The notes below the pieces were generated by a model that was not told the DNA's origin, searched no databases, and saw nothing but the letters and a program-made list of their open reading frames with translations. This document shows positions 1 to 10,243 of a DNA stretch of 64,000 nt, one piece after another (positions within the stretch are counted from its first letter, which is position 1; every line of letters begins with the position of its first letter). Location of the stretch: the NCBI RefSeq assembly GCF_022605165.1, contig NC_063077.1, positions 1,054,001-1,118,000 of the forward strand, given 5' to 3'. Made by a program: the position numbers and the translations under genes. The stretch is from Purpureocillium takamizusanense (taxonomy: Eukaryota; Ascomycota; Sordariomycetes; Hypocreales; Ophiocordycipitaceae).

Positions 1-366
1 CAGCTGCAGGTAGTCCTCCTTGCTGAGCGGCGCGGCCCACATCTGGGCGTTGTTTTCGAAGTGCTGGGTGATGAAGGCCGGTGTGGCACGCTGGAACCTG
101 AGGCCGTCGTCGAGCTCCTGGGTGCGCATCTCGTCGGGCTCTGCTTCGTTGTCAGCGCGGTTCTTGGGCGGCTCAGGCTCGGTCTCGGTCTCGGGCTCTG
201 TGTCGGAGTAAGCCACGATGGCGCCCTCAGCTAGCCGCGCGACCGAGCGTGCGTGAGCGCGCCTGACTGCCGCGATGAGGGCAATGTAGGGAATGCCGAG
301 ATTGGGATCTGTACTCTCTGCACTCTTCTCCTCGTCTGGAGCAGCGGGGGCCGAAGGATCAGCCAT
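1..366 (-). CDS. Unrecognised conserved-looking protein, 5' part only
   Basis: An open frame starts at the ATG read from 366 and runs off the left edge, giving 122 residues (MADPSAPAAP... to ...LSKEDYLQL). Residues 1-20 are Ala/Pro/Glu-rich. A short stretch around 25-45 (IPYIALIAAVRRAHARSVARL) looks helical, followed by an acidic Thr/Glu/Pro run. The final third (MRTQELDDGLRFQRATPAF, then HFENNAQMWAAPLSKEDY) has the even, non-repetitive composition of a folded, conserved segment. No signal peptide or membrane segment is visible, and no intron is needed. I do not recognise the family. The rest of the gene lies outside the window, so length and function cannot be judged. It is in tandem with the GH16 gene upstream. 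Confidence 0.7.
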   Translation of the reverse strand, partial: MADPSAPAAPDEEKSAESTDPNLGIPYIALIAAVRRAHARSVARLAEGAIVAYSDTEPETETEPEPPKNRADNEAEPDEMRTQELDDGLRFQRATPAFITQHFENNAQMWAAPLSKEDYLQL

Positions 367-733
367 GAGGGATGGATGGAGGGCCGCGGGTACGGGATGT
401 GTCGATGCGTTGCGGTGTTTGTATGTAAAGGTGCGATGGCGGATTTCGAGTGCGGTGAGGAAGGGAGGAGAAGGAAGCGTTTGCAGGCAGGCACGGGCGG
501 CAGAAATGGCCTTGAAACGAACAGGCCGCCCAGGCTGCCAGCTGCGCGCATCTGCCCGGCAACCTGCCGTCGCGCCCCGGCCTGTTCGCGGGCATACATG
601 GCTATATCGGATCGGCCAGAGCTGATGGGGTGCACGTTCACTGTAAGGCGGCTCGTGCGGCCATGGCCATTTTCAAGGCCTTGTTCGGGGGGTACGAAGA
701 ACCTACTTGTGTGTGCATACGGAATGTACCTCA
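367..733. other. Intergenic: promoter side of the left-edge gene
   Basis: This 367-bp spacer lies between the start of the left-edge gene and the stop of the GH16 gene, both on the minus strand. Overlapping open frames on both strands show no protein-like composition. I see no clear TATA box, repeat or RNA gene in it. Confidence 0.5.
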
Positions 734-1907
734 TCAATACGTGTTGCCCTCTGGTGTTCCCGGATTCCCCCAGTCGTGCTCGAACCGTCCCCAGCCTCCA
801 TACTCAAGCTCATCCGCCATCCACAAGGCGCACACAACCATGTCATAGTAGCCGTTGGCGGGCGTCTTGCCGGCGCACACGTTGCCGCCCATGGCGACGT
901 TGAGCAGAATGGTCATGTCACGCAAGGGTCGCGTGCCGGGCGGCACCTGGGCCTTCATGACAGGGCGGCCGTCAATGTACCACAGCATGCGGCCTTGGCC
1001 GGGTTGGCCACCGGGCTGATCCCAGGCAAAGTCGTACCGCACGGGGCGGGTGTGCATGTCGGGGATGCGGGTGCCGAGGACACGGTGCTTCTGCGGCTCG
1101 TGGTGCTGGCCCCAGTGCAGGCAGGTGTGGTTCTCGAGGTCGCCGTTCCACGTCTCGGCAATGTCGATCTCGCCGTCGGTGGGCCAGGCAAAGGGCTCGC
1201 GCGGCAGCAGCCAAAAGGCGGGCCAGATGCCGGCTGCGCAAGGGCTCACGATGAAGCCCGTAAGAACGCCACGGTCGCGGGAGAGTGTCTGTCGGCTAAC
1301 GAGGCGCGCTGAGGTGTAGCGCTGCTCGGAGCTCGAGGCGGCCGAGTTGGCGAGTGCGCGGATGACCAGGCGGCCGTCGGGTGTGCTTCCTTGGAAGTCA
1401 GAACAACAGCAATGTATAATACGAAGCAATCCGCTTCTGCAAGCAAAAAGGGGCGTACTGAAAAGCATTTTCCGGTTTGGCCGTATAGTGCTCGAGCTCC
1501 TGGTTGCCCCAGCCGTCGGGCCCGTTGCCCAGCTTGGCGTCCCACTCGGCGGCGACGGGCACGTCTGGTCGGAACTGCGGGCGCCAGTAGACGGGGTTGG
1601 GGGCGGCTCCGGCGGCCGGAGGATGCGGCGGGACCGGCGGCGGCGGTTGCTGGTCATTCTGCTGGTCAGCCGGGCGCCCCTGTTGCGGAGGGTGAGGCGG
1701 GACCGGCGGCGGACCGGTCGAAGGTGGCGGCGCATTACCGGGTCCAGAGCCGTAGCCATAGCCCGGTGCCTGTTGCTGATGCTGATGCTGTTGCTGCTGC
1801 GGGTAGTATTGGCCTGGGGGTGGCGCCTGCGAGTGCGACTGGCCGCCGCCCGACACAAGGCTGTCGAAATCGCCCTTGAGCTGCTTGAGCTTATCTTTCC
1901 AGGGCAT
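734..1907 (-). CDS. Glycoside hydrolase family 16 protein (beta-glucanase-like), two exons
   Basis: Exons are 1459-1907 and 734-1385; the 73-bp intron at 1386-1458 has a GTACGC donor and a CTGAC branch site. Splicing gives 366 residues and the in-frame join ENAF/HTPDGRLVIRA. The GH16 catalytic signature GEIDIAE is at about residues 221-227, with E222 and E227 as the expected nucleophile and acid/base. It is preceded by GIWPAFWLLP and followed by HWGQHHEPQKH and WYIDGRPV, typical of GH16 laminarinase-like proteins. The N-terminal ~130 residues (start MPWKDKLKQLKGDF) are Pro/Gln/Gly-rich and disordered. There is no signal peptide, which is unusual for a family whose members mostly act on cell-wall beta-glucans outside the cell. 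Substrate is not determinable from sequence; beta-1,3(-1,4)-glucan is the family-level guess. Confidence 0.9.
1386..1458 (-). other. Intron of the GH16 gene
   Basis: The donor is CA|GTACGC, a CTGAC branch motif lies shortly before the end, and the acceptor is GGAAG|CAC. The choice of the AG at 1386-1387 over the nearer upstream one is forced by phase: it restores the frame that encodes HTPDGRLVIRA. Confidence 0.75.
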
Positions 1908-3006
1908 GTTGGGTGGCTCGTCAATTATGCAATGGACGGCAAGCAGCCGAGCGGGGAGGAGAGAAGGAACCTTGAAGGGAGAGAGGGAGGGGGTGGGTGT
2001 GACGCGGCGGGACCGGGTCGGGTTGGGTTGGGTCGGGTTGGGTTTGGGGAAAGAAGACCCGTTGACTTCTCTGCTGGCCCCTGCTCTTTCCTCCTTCCAG
2101 AAGGCCGAGCGCAATCTCTCTGTCACGGCGTGTGGGGGAAAGTGCTCGAGCAAAGCCAAGGCAGGCGCCTACCGACAGAAACAGAAATGAGTACGGAGTA
2201 CCTGGTACTGCTGTCATTGAAATTTTCAGATTTCATCCCACGGGAGTACCTACCTATGAATAAGGTAGGTACCTTACCTATCCTTACCGTGGAGTCTACT
2301 GCCGAGCCAGCACCGCCCCAACCCAAGGACCCCATCCTCACCACTTGAGCACTGCCCTGATGTCACATGACTGAAGATGGCTGTCCCCAAGCTGCAAGGA
2401 ACCTCTAGGGATTAACATTCAGATCTACTACGTAGTAAGTTAGTTCTTACATACCTACCTTAGCAGGCACAAAAATGCTGAGCTGCGGCTCCTGAGGGTT
2501 AGCGACCCCCCTTGCTTGGAGCTCTAGGTGAGTGCGGAACGTTGCCGACGGCCTCGACATTTGCATGTCACCGCACACGAGGCTGAGGTGAGCATCCATC
2601 CGCACTCGCAAGCTCCCATCGTCTGGGGATGTGGCTGTCGACTCCGCTGTGCACTCCGCGTATGCACGTAGTTAGCTATGTGCCGAGCTTAGCACGTAGT
2701 TGGCGCCTTGCAAGTTGCAGCGGTCCGCCAATGCAGCCGCCCCAAGCAACAGTCAGCTCGCCAGGGGTCTGGCACTGGACGCTTAGTGGTAACTTGTGAC
2801 CCATGCACCTTCTTCCTTGCAGGCGAACCCACACATGCACGCACGACGTTTATTACTCCTACCAAGATGCAGCATATGCCCTTGTTCGCACAGTACGTAC
2901 CTGTATCCGACTCCGTTCAAGCTGCCTGTCCGTCCGTCTGCAGATGGATCTGGGTTCGTGCTAGCGGTGACGTGGACTAGTGGCCCCGGCCAGCCGGCGC
3001 CGGCAG
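1908..3006. other. Intergenic DNA upstream of GH16, TAGGTA-rich
   Basis: No supportable gene. Around 1,980-2,060 there is a G-rich run with repeated GGGTTGGGTCGG-like units. Around 2,240-2,285 and 2,430-2,465 there are clusters of TACCTACC/GGTACC motifs. The first part is the likely GH16 promoter, but no clear TATA box was found. Confidence 0.5.
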
Positions 3007-3423
3007 GCCTAATCCCACTGCCCTCCGGAGTTAGTCCCACTGTGCTTTGCACCATTTTAGCCAGGTCAGGTGGGGCGTCTGCCAATTCCCAAGCTTATGA
3101 GTGGCTGCCATATCATTCGATGGGCGCTGAGACCCGTGAAAGGTACCTACTAGGTGCTGCGGTCGAAAGGTTCAATTGGCATTGCGAAGACTACGCTACG
3201 AAGACTACGTTGCGAAGACTACGCTACGAAAACTGTAATGCGAAGCCTACGCTGCGAAGCCTACGCTACGAGAATTGCTTGCTACCCGTTACGAGAATGG
3301 CTTCGAAGACCAACTGCGATTGTAGGCGTGACTGCCTCAAGGCGCCTTGCGTTTAATGATCCGGGTTGCCTATTAGGGTGCAGTACACAGTGGGACTAAC
3401 TCCGGAGGGCAGTGGGATTAGGC
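3007..3423. mobile_element. MITE-like element with ~54-bp terminal inverted repeats
   Basis: The left end (3007-3044) and the reverse complement of the right end (3386-3423) are identical over 38 bp, beginning GCCTAATCCCACTGCCCTCC. The match continues imperfectly to about 54 bp (3060 and 3370). The element is about 417 bp and has no coding capacity, as expected of a non-autonomous DNA transposon derivative. If the termini start at ATCCCAC, the flanking base pairs are TA on both sides, compatible with TA target duplication as in Tc1/mariner elements. However, the matching GCC/GGC outside the TA could equally be part of the repeat. The interior carries a 14-bp tandem array. No second copy was seen in the window, so mobility is inferred from structure only. 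Confidence 0.75.
3185..3268. repeat. Tandem array, six 14-bp units, inside the MITE-like element
   Basis: Six consecutive 14-bp units of the form CGAAGACTACGCTA occur at 3185, 3199, 3213, 3227, 3241 and 3255. Units 1 and 3 are identical; the fourth is the most diverged. Related partial units continue to about 3310. Confidence 0.85.
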
Positions 3424-3565
3424 GTGCCGGCCGGCCGCCGCCCCTGGTCCCCCGGCTCTCGTTCCGGCTGGCCGTGAACAATTGCCTGTTTGGGTAATCG
3501 ACGACAGCCGACTGTCCAAGTGCCACCCACTCCCTTCCTTGGCTGCTTTGGCAACACTCCCATCC

Positions 3566-3602
<37 letters not shown>
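3566..3602. repeat. ATC trinucleotide microsatellite
   Basis: About twelve uninterrupted ATC units. It generates artificial poly-Ser, poly-Ile, poly-Asp and poly-Met frames on the two strands; none belongs to a supportable gene. Confidence 0.95.
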
Positions 3603-3962
3603 GGTCAGCCCCAGCAGCGACAGCAACCCCCGAACCAACCGATCCACAAACACAAAACGCACAACGTGCGTCGGATATGCATACGCATCTGCCAGGCACA
3701 CGCCCCCACGCCCCGTCTGCACCCAAGGCAATCAATCAGTCCTCGCTTCTCCCCGACGCGTGCGGAGCCGCACCCTTCATGCCAACCTCATCATACGTGT
3801 TGGCCCGTCCTCGCCGCACTCCCGACCTTGATCGGACACGATGGCTCTTCGCCCTCGTCACATATCGCAGAGAGTCTCCGTCCGATTAGGCCTGCTCGTT
3901 GGCCACGGCAGAACAGGACACGCATTCAATCGCGCCTGCCCGCCGCCCCCGCCCAGGCACAA

Positions 3963-3982
3963 TCTTCTTCTTCTTCTTCTTC
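3963..3982. repeat. TTC trinucleotide microsatellite
   Basis: About six to seven TTC units in gene-free DNA. Confidence 0.85.
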
Positions 3983-6356
3983 ACCGGTACCCGGCCGACC
4001 CATGCGTCACAGAACGTGGCAGCCGCGCGAATCGAAGGACCAGCCCGTGCTGCCACGGGCGTCGGACCTCGCGCTCGCTCCCCTTGTCGCCACCTCACAC
4101 CCTTTTTCAGTCCCGTCCGCGGATGGGCGGACCGGCCATGCCGAAGCCGACATAAGGCCTAGGCAGCAAGACATTCTTGCATCCGCCGCGCTCACTCCGT
4201 TGCAACACGGGGCGCTGTGGACTTCCGGGCGGCTCGTTGCCCGTCCCGCTACCGGAGGACACGTGCACCACGCAACAGATCGACCCGGGTCCCGTGTGTT
4301 GGGTGACCGCCTGACTTCTCCTGAACGTCCGTCTCTTCTCCTGTGGGTCTTCCGTCCAGGACGGAGTATGTCACTATCCGAGTCTCTTCTCCCGCCAGGC
4401 TTGACGCCACTTGTTCGGCTGAACCGGACGTAGCGCGTTTGCCAATCGTCGCGAACCTGTGGCAGTTCAGCCCCTGCGGAGCTGAGAAACAGTCGCATTC
4501 AGCATGGCCGCCAGCTGCTCAAAACCCGAGAATTCTGTTCCTCACAGCGATCACGAGGTGCCAAGGGCAGGCTCTTTTCGTCATGGCACGGTCCTCTCTT
4601 CTCCCCCCCGGCCCTTGATACTCACATATCACACGTCACCTGCCGTTGGCTAGAGCCCCCGGCTCTTGCAACAATGTACCAAACAGTCGGGGTTCCCGCC
4701 GTTACACGAGTCGGCCCCGCGGCTCGTGCTCCTGGGCTGGGCACACCCACTTGCACACACGCCCTGCCAGGCCCAGGTGCACACGCCACCCTTGCTCAGC
4801 ACTGACGGGGGCATAAAAAGCAACTGCTACACGCGAAGACACAGGAACTGTCACCGCAAACTCCACCGTGGCAAAAGAGACGACGGGGTCTCTTGTGTTC
4901 TTCTAAGAATAAACGCTTGGCAAATCTAAATAACGCGTACTTGCACACGGAAAAGGCGAAGAGTTAGACGAGCCCCAAAGCGTAAAGCAAAAGAAAGAGA
5001 GCTGTTATACGCAAACCTAGCTATGAGGGCGGGCAGAGGAAATGCTGTAATTTCGACATCGACGCGCTCCGCATTCTTCGCAAGGAGAGGGAACAGGACG
5101 CAGGACACTTGACTGCTTGTCCACGCAAGGGTTGCGGATGCCTAGGTTTTTGGGCGATACCGACGCATCTTTCACTCCCTCTCTCTCTTTCTTTTTCTCG
5201 GCCCCTGACGCGCATGCGGGCTCCGAGCGCCGATGCGGACATCACCAACACTTCTTCAGCATCGCGACCTCAAAACGAGCCATGTTTTCTATCCAGCTGC
5301 GCTCATCTCTTTTTCTCGTGTCGTTCCCTCTCCCTCGATGCGATATGAAGGTAGCTAATGACTTCGAGAGCCGTCATCGGTGACCAAAACATCGGCTGGG
5401 GGTGCTGTCGATCATGGTACTTACACAGCTCACCAATTACCCTACTCTGCCTGGTTATCTACAAGTATACGCACGCACGCACGCACTCGTGCACACAACA
5501 CACGCGACATTCCGTTCATCTTTTGACCACTCTTGTCCCAGCGGCAGACAAGAGTAGTGTAAAACTAGAATATTTCTTCTTCCTCCACATCACTCTAACC
5601 TCTCTTCGGGCACCTTTGCGACAAAGCTTTCATGCCGAGTGTGAAAAGAGACCAGGACGCAGCGCAAACTGTCCCAAGGTGGCCGCGCCACGCCCTAATG
5701 AGCCCTGTTAGCATGCAGCAGGAACCGCTGATGGGGCACCAGCGCCGACGGCCAGTAAACACGATGGTCACGCGAGTAGTAAGTCAGGAGAGCGAGCACA
5801 CGGGCCCCGATGCCATGACGAATCCCATCACATCACGGCCCAGAGGCTTCATCACCTCTCTCAAAGGATTTACAGCTGAGACCTTGCTGGTGTTTGAGTC
5901 AGGTTGCTCAAACACATTGGCGGCAGCTGGTGCCTCTCTTTCTAGACAACAGGACCCGAGCGCAGAGTCAGTTGGATGCGCCTGGCGTCAGGTAACATGC
6001 GCCATTTCTCTCTCTTTCTCTCTCTTGTCCAGAGAGTGTGTGTAGGCGTGTGGGCATGTGGATGAGCGAGCCGCCACATAGTATCGGCTCTGTCCCCTTC
6101 TCTTCGCTTTTACCGCCATCAAACTCAAATACGCACACGGTCAACTCCACGCCCTTGTAGCAAACATCAGCCCTCCGGTTCGGGGGTTACCTCGTATAGC
6201 CTTGGACGAAGTTTAGTCCCCGGGATCTACGACTAGTAGTAGTACTTGCAGTAGGACGTTCGTTCCCCAGCGCCGGGACAGCCCTAGGCAGGCAGTCTGG
6301 CTAGCAGCCGCCACACCGGGCCGCGTGCCATCCTATCCAACCCCCCCTCCCCACCA

Positions 6357-6412
6357 CCCTCTCTCTCTCTCTCCCCCCGCCTCGGTCACTCCCCCTCCCC
6401 CTCCCCCTCCCC
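6357..6412. repeat. Pyrimidine-rich tract (CT and CCCCCT units)
   Basis: A run of CT dinucleotides is followed by four CCCCCT-type units on the plus strand. No gene starts nearby on either strand that I can support. Confidence 0.8.
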
Positions 6413-9400
6413 CTAACAAGGTACAGCACCCTCCCTCCATCTGGAGAGGCAATAACTATATCTCATGCTATTTCGTACTACTGTGCATATCGTAGCCAGG
6501 CACACCCTGCTCTTCCCGATCTAGGTAGCGCGCAATGCGTACGTAGCACGTCGCCCAAAAACTACGACCGTGTTCCCACCACCGAGACCGAATCTAGTAA
6601 TACTACTTCCTCCATGATGCATACGCCTAGATTCTCTAGTCAGCCCTCGCGAGTCGACTCCATCTACAATCCGCCGCTCATCATACATCTCGCCCGTGGT
6701 AAACTTTGACAACAACAGGAATCAAGCCGCCACCCGCACTCCATTCACCACCTTCACCGGCCCCCTCCTCCTCACCCATCCCACGCTGAATGTCTCTGTA
6801 TGCCCACTCCCCCCCCTCCCCTCTCTTTCCCCGCCGCCCGTCATTTCCCCGGTACATGGCCATACCGCACTGCACCGCGTTCCAAACCTGCTACCTTATG
6901 TACCTTAGTACTTCGTACCTATGTATGTATGTACGTACCAACAAGAGAAAACTCTCCATGTGCCGCATAACCTGAACACCTGCATACATCCATCTACATA
7001 CTACACAGCCAATTAAAAAAGAGAAGCAGAGGGAGAGGGGGGAGGGGACATGTTCAAAGACAAAGTTCCCCGGTAGCCGGTGGTATACGAAGGCCTTTGA
7101 AACCCCTCCAATCAGTAGGTACGCATACGTCGTCATGTGCCGCAGCACACATCCCGATCGCGTCGGATGTGCGTCTTTTCCTTGTGCGAGAGGCGGAAAT
7201 AAAGGACCAACAAGACGCCAAGGTGGACGGACGTTCATGGTTCCGGGGGATCGATGATCCAGCAACCTTCATCCAGCCCTTAGCCCTCGGATTCTGGTAC
7301 ATCCACCAACGCATTGTTACAAAGCCGAAAAGTTGACCAGGAGAGGCGGTCTGCCTCCAAGTCACAGTAATTTCGATCGTCTGCCGACAGCCACCACCGT
7401 GGCCATCGTCAAGGTCGTTCAAGGGTCGTGCTTGGCGATACTAGCGGGACGCCGGGTCCAAGACCCACGTCCGACAAGACGCGGGCGAGCACCAAGCGGT
7501 CGTGCGGCACGTTTTGTCACTGTTCCGTCAGAGGCCGTCTCAGCCGGGCGAGGGCATCTCGACTATGCAGAGAAAAAAAAGCATTTATCTCATCTAGGGT
7601 ATAACGCAATTTAATAAATTGCTCCGACGCAAGTCAAGTCGTGTGCCGTTCCATCGGTAGGACCTGATAGTCCTCTCATCGAGGGACACAATCTCGAGTC
7701 ATGATCCCGTGTGGTCGACACCAGCGACCCGGCTCGTAGTCGATGCATACTTCCCCTTCCATCGCCCGAACGATTCACCTGGCTGCAAAGCTGGTGGTCA
7801 CGCACCAGTGTCGCTTTGCCGAAACCGAAGTGCGGGGGACGCTCTGCCGGCACTCATCATTGCCGGTGTGTTGAGCTTCGGTAGATCTCGACCTCTGTGG
7901 GCCGTGGTGGCTTTCCGCAATTCCAAGAAACTTCAACGCGGCAAGTAGGGAAGACCCTGTCATGCTGACGGAAGACGACCAAAGTCTCTCCCTATGCTAA
8001 CTGAGCACAGCTCAACTAGGGGCTCGTGCGGTGAATTTGGCCCGCCCCGAACCAATGCTAGGTTGTGGTGGCTTCGGGGCCAGGTTTCCTGACTTCACAG
8101 CCACCAGTTAGCCTGACGCTGATCTGGTTTCTGGGTGGTAAGGAGCGAGGTAGGCACCAAATCTCTTCTCATACCTAGCCGCAGGGCGTGCCGCATTCAC
8201 GACAGCATTTCCCGGGAATCACCCATACTTCGATGCCGCGAGCGAAGCATTTTGGACACCGAATGCCTGGCAACTGATACAGAGTCAGCCTGCTGTTGCT
8301 TCAGGCGCGTGGCAAGGAGTAATTGGACAACAAACCTTGGCAACCCGCCGTATCATGGCCCCAGTGCTAAATGAGAATGTTCGCATCATATTAGACTCCC
8401 CTTCGATTGCTCTTGCGATTGTATGAGACTGGATGATGTGGAAATCTCGAGGTACGGTCATGTTCGTGTGAGAGGTGCACAAAGATAGCCCGCTGCCAGA
8501 ATAGAGTCTTGTAGGCGATTATTGAGGGATGCCCAGGATGTCTGTTGGTTGGCTTCCTGGTAAGACTGGCGCGCCGTGTCCCGTTTTATAGTTAAGAGTG
8601 CAAGGCAATGTGGGCAAGGGATTCAGAGGTTCGTCCGTGACTGAATCACTTCCAACGGCTGCAGAGTCGTGTTTCCTGATAACCGGGATGTGATCCGCCG
8701 CCAACGAGCTTCGCTATCGACGTTGCGTGTGAAGCACTTCAGCGGGCGTGTCTCAAAGGGTGAGGAGGAAAGTGTCAAGGTGAGCCGAGCAAACCCCCCG
8801 TCAACAGGGCGAGATTGAAGCGAGGAGGTTCGACACTGTCGAGACACTTTTGTGTCGAAGGACTGTGATAGAGGCTAGATGCCGTGAACAGGATGTGGGG
8901 GCCATTGACATTTATGGTTTTGGGACGAGCAGGCATGGAGAAGTCGAAAAGGGTCAGAGACAAGGGGGTGTGCAAGGGAATTAGGCCCAGACAAAGTCGT
9001 CGAGACTGGTGCGGGAACGACAGAACCAGGACTCTGGTTGAGGATGGACCGTGCTGTCAGTGACATCGACTAAAAGCGGTTCGTAGGAAAGGCGTGTCTG
9101 TCGTCTGGGAGCGATCGGTAATAGGCTGGCTGCCGCGCGCGACGACTTAGGGAGCGCGTTGGACGAAGACGGGCGCAGAGCAGACCTGTCATATCGACTG
9201 TGAGACGGTGGAAAGAACGCTCTTTCTGCGAAAGCCTTGGGGGCGTGCGACTTGCGTGTCCGGGGCCCGTGGCGTTCGCCCTTGAGAAACACTGTGGAGC
9301 GACGCAGGCATGGATGCCGGGGGGAGGGGGAGGAGGGGGGCGAAGATTGGAAGGGGGGAGGGGTGCCGTTCGGCTGATCGTGGGCCGGGGATGGAGTGGG

Positions 9401-10221
9401 ATGGATCCTGGGGATGGGGATTCACACAACCAGCCTGGATGGCTTGCTCTGCCGGTGTCTGTTGCTTTCTTCTCGACGACATTGGCGTCTTCCAGGCGGG
9501 ACGGTTTGGCGAGCCTGTTGGTTTACGCGAGCGACCGGTCGGCCACTAGTCCGGGCAGCTTCTGCGCCTCGCCCGAAAGTCGTCGTTCGCCTGTCGGTGG
9601 GTGTCTGCCCTCCAGATGATGACGACGACGGCAGCACCTGAGGGCGCGCCTGGGACCAGGCCCTTTCTGTCTGTCATGGCGGTGGTACCCCGGCTTCCGG
9701 TCCAGTTTGCTTGGGAAACGCCTGGGTCGGTAGCAAGTCCCCTGCCCTGCCCTTCACTGCGCTGCAATTTGTTCCCTGTCCGCGTGCATGACCGCCAATT
9801 CATCGATTGCCCCGAAGCGCCCCCGCCAACCCGACTCCAAAGCAACGAACGACTGCACTTCGCGGACATGAACCGGCGATATGCTGGGGGACGCAGGGCT
9901 AAACAGGGGACTCTCAGAGCAAGGGTCCCTTGTCCGTCGCTCTCCCACCCATGGCTGTGGATGTGGGCGCTTGCTTTTTTCGGTCCTCGTCTCTGGCTCG
10001 AGGGGGCGGCACAGCGGCTTCCGGGGTGTTGGTGGCTTGCCAGGGCATGTAGGCTGTTTTTTCTTGTCCCGACGATGTGTGACGGCGATGGCGATGCGGG
10101 CAGGGGGCCGCGATGGTGTTGCACAGAGCTCTTTTCCACGATCGCAGCCACGACGTTGGGCCTGCCACCCATGCGCGGGACGGGATGCATGGATTGAGAT
10201 GGCGACCGGCCGCATCGGAGC

Positions 10222-10243
10222 TGCAAGGCAAGGCAAGGCAAGG
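10222..10243. repeat. Short AAGGC pentanucleotide repeat
   Basis: Four AAGGC-type units in succession. A longer array of the same unit occurs near 21536-21580. Confidence 0.8.

Noticed and set aside
3396..3889. Poly-Ser, poly-Asp, poly-Ile and poly-Met open frames
   Set aside because: Produced by the ATC microsatellite; flanking sequence shows no coding pattern or splice-consistent exons.
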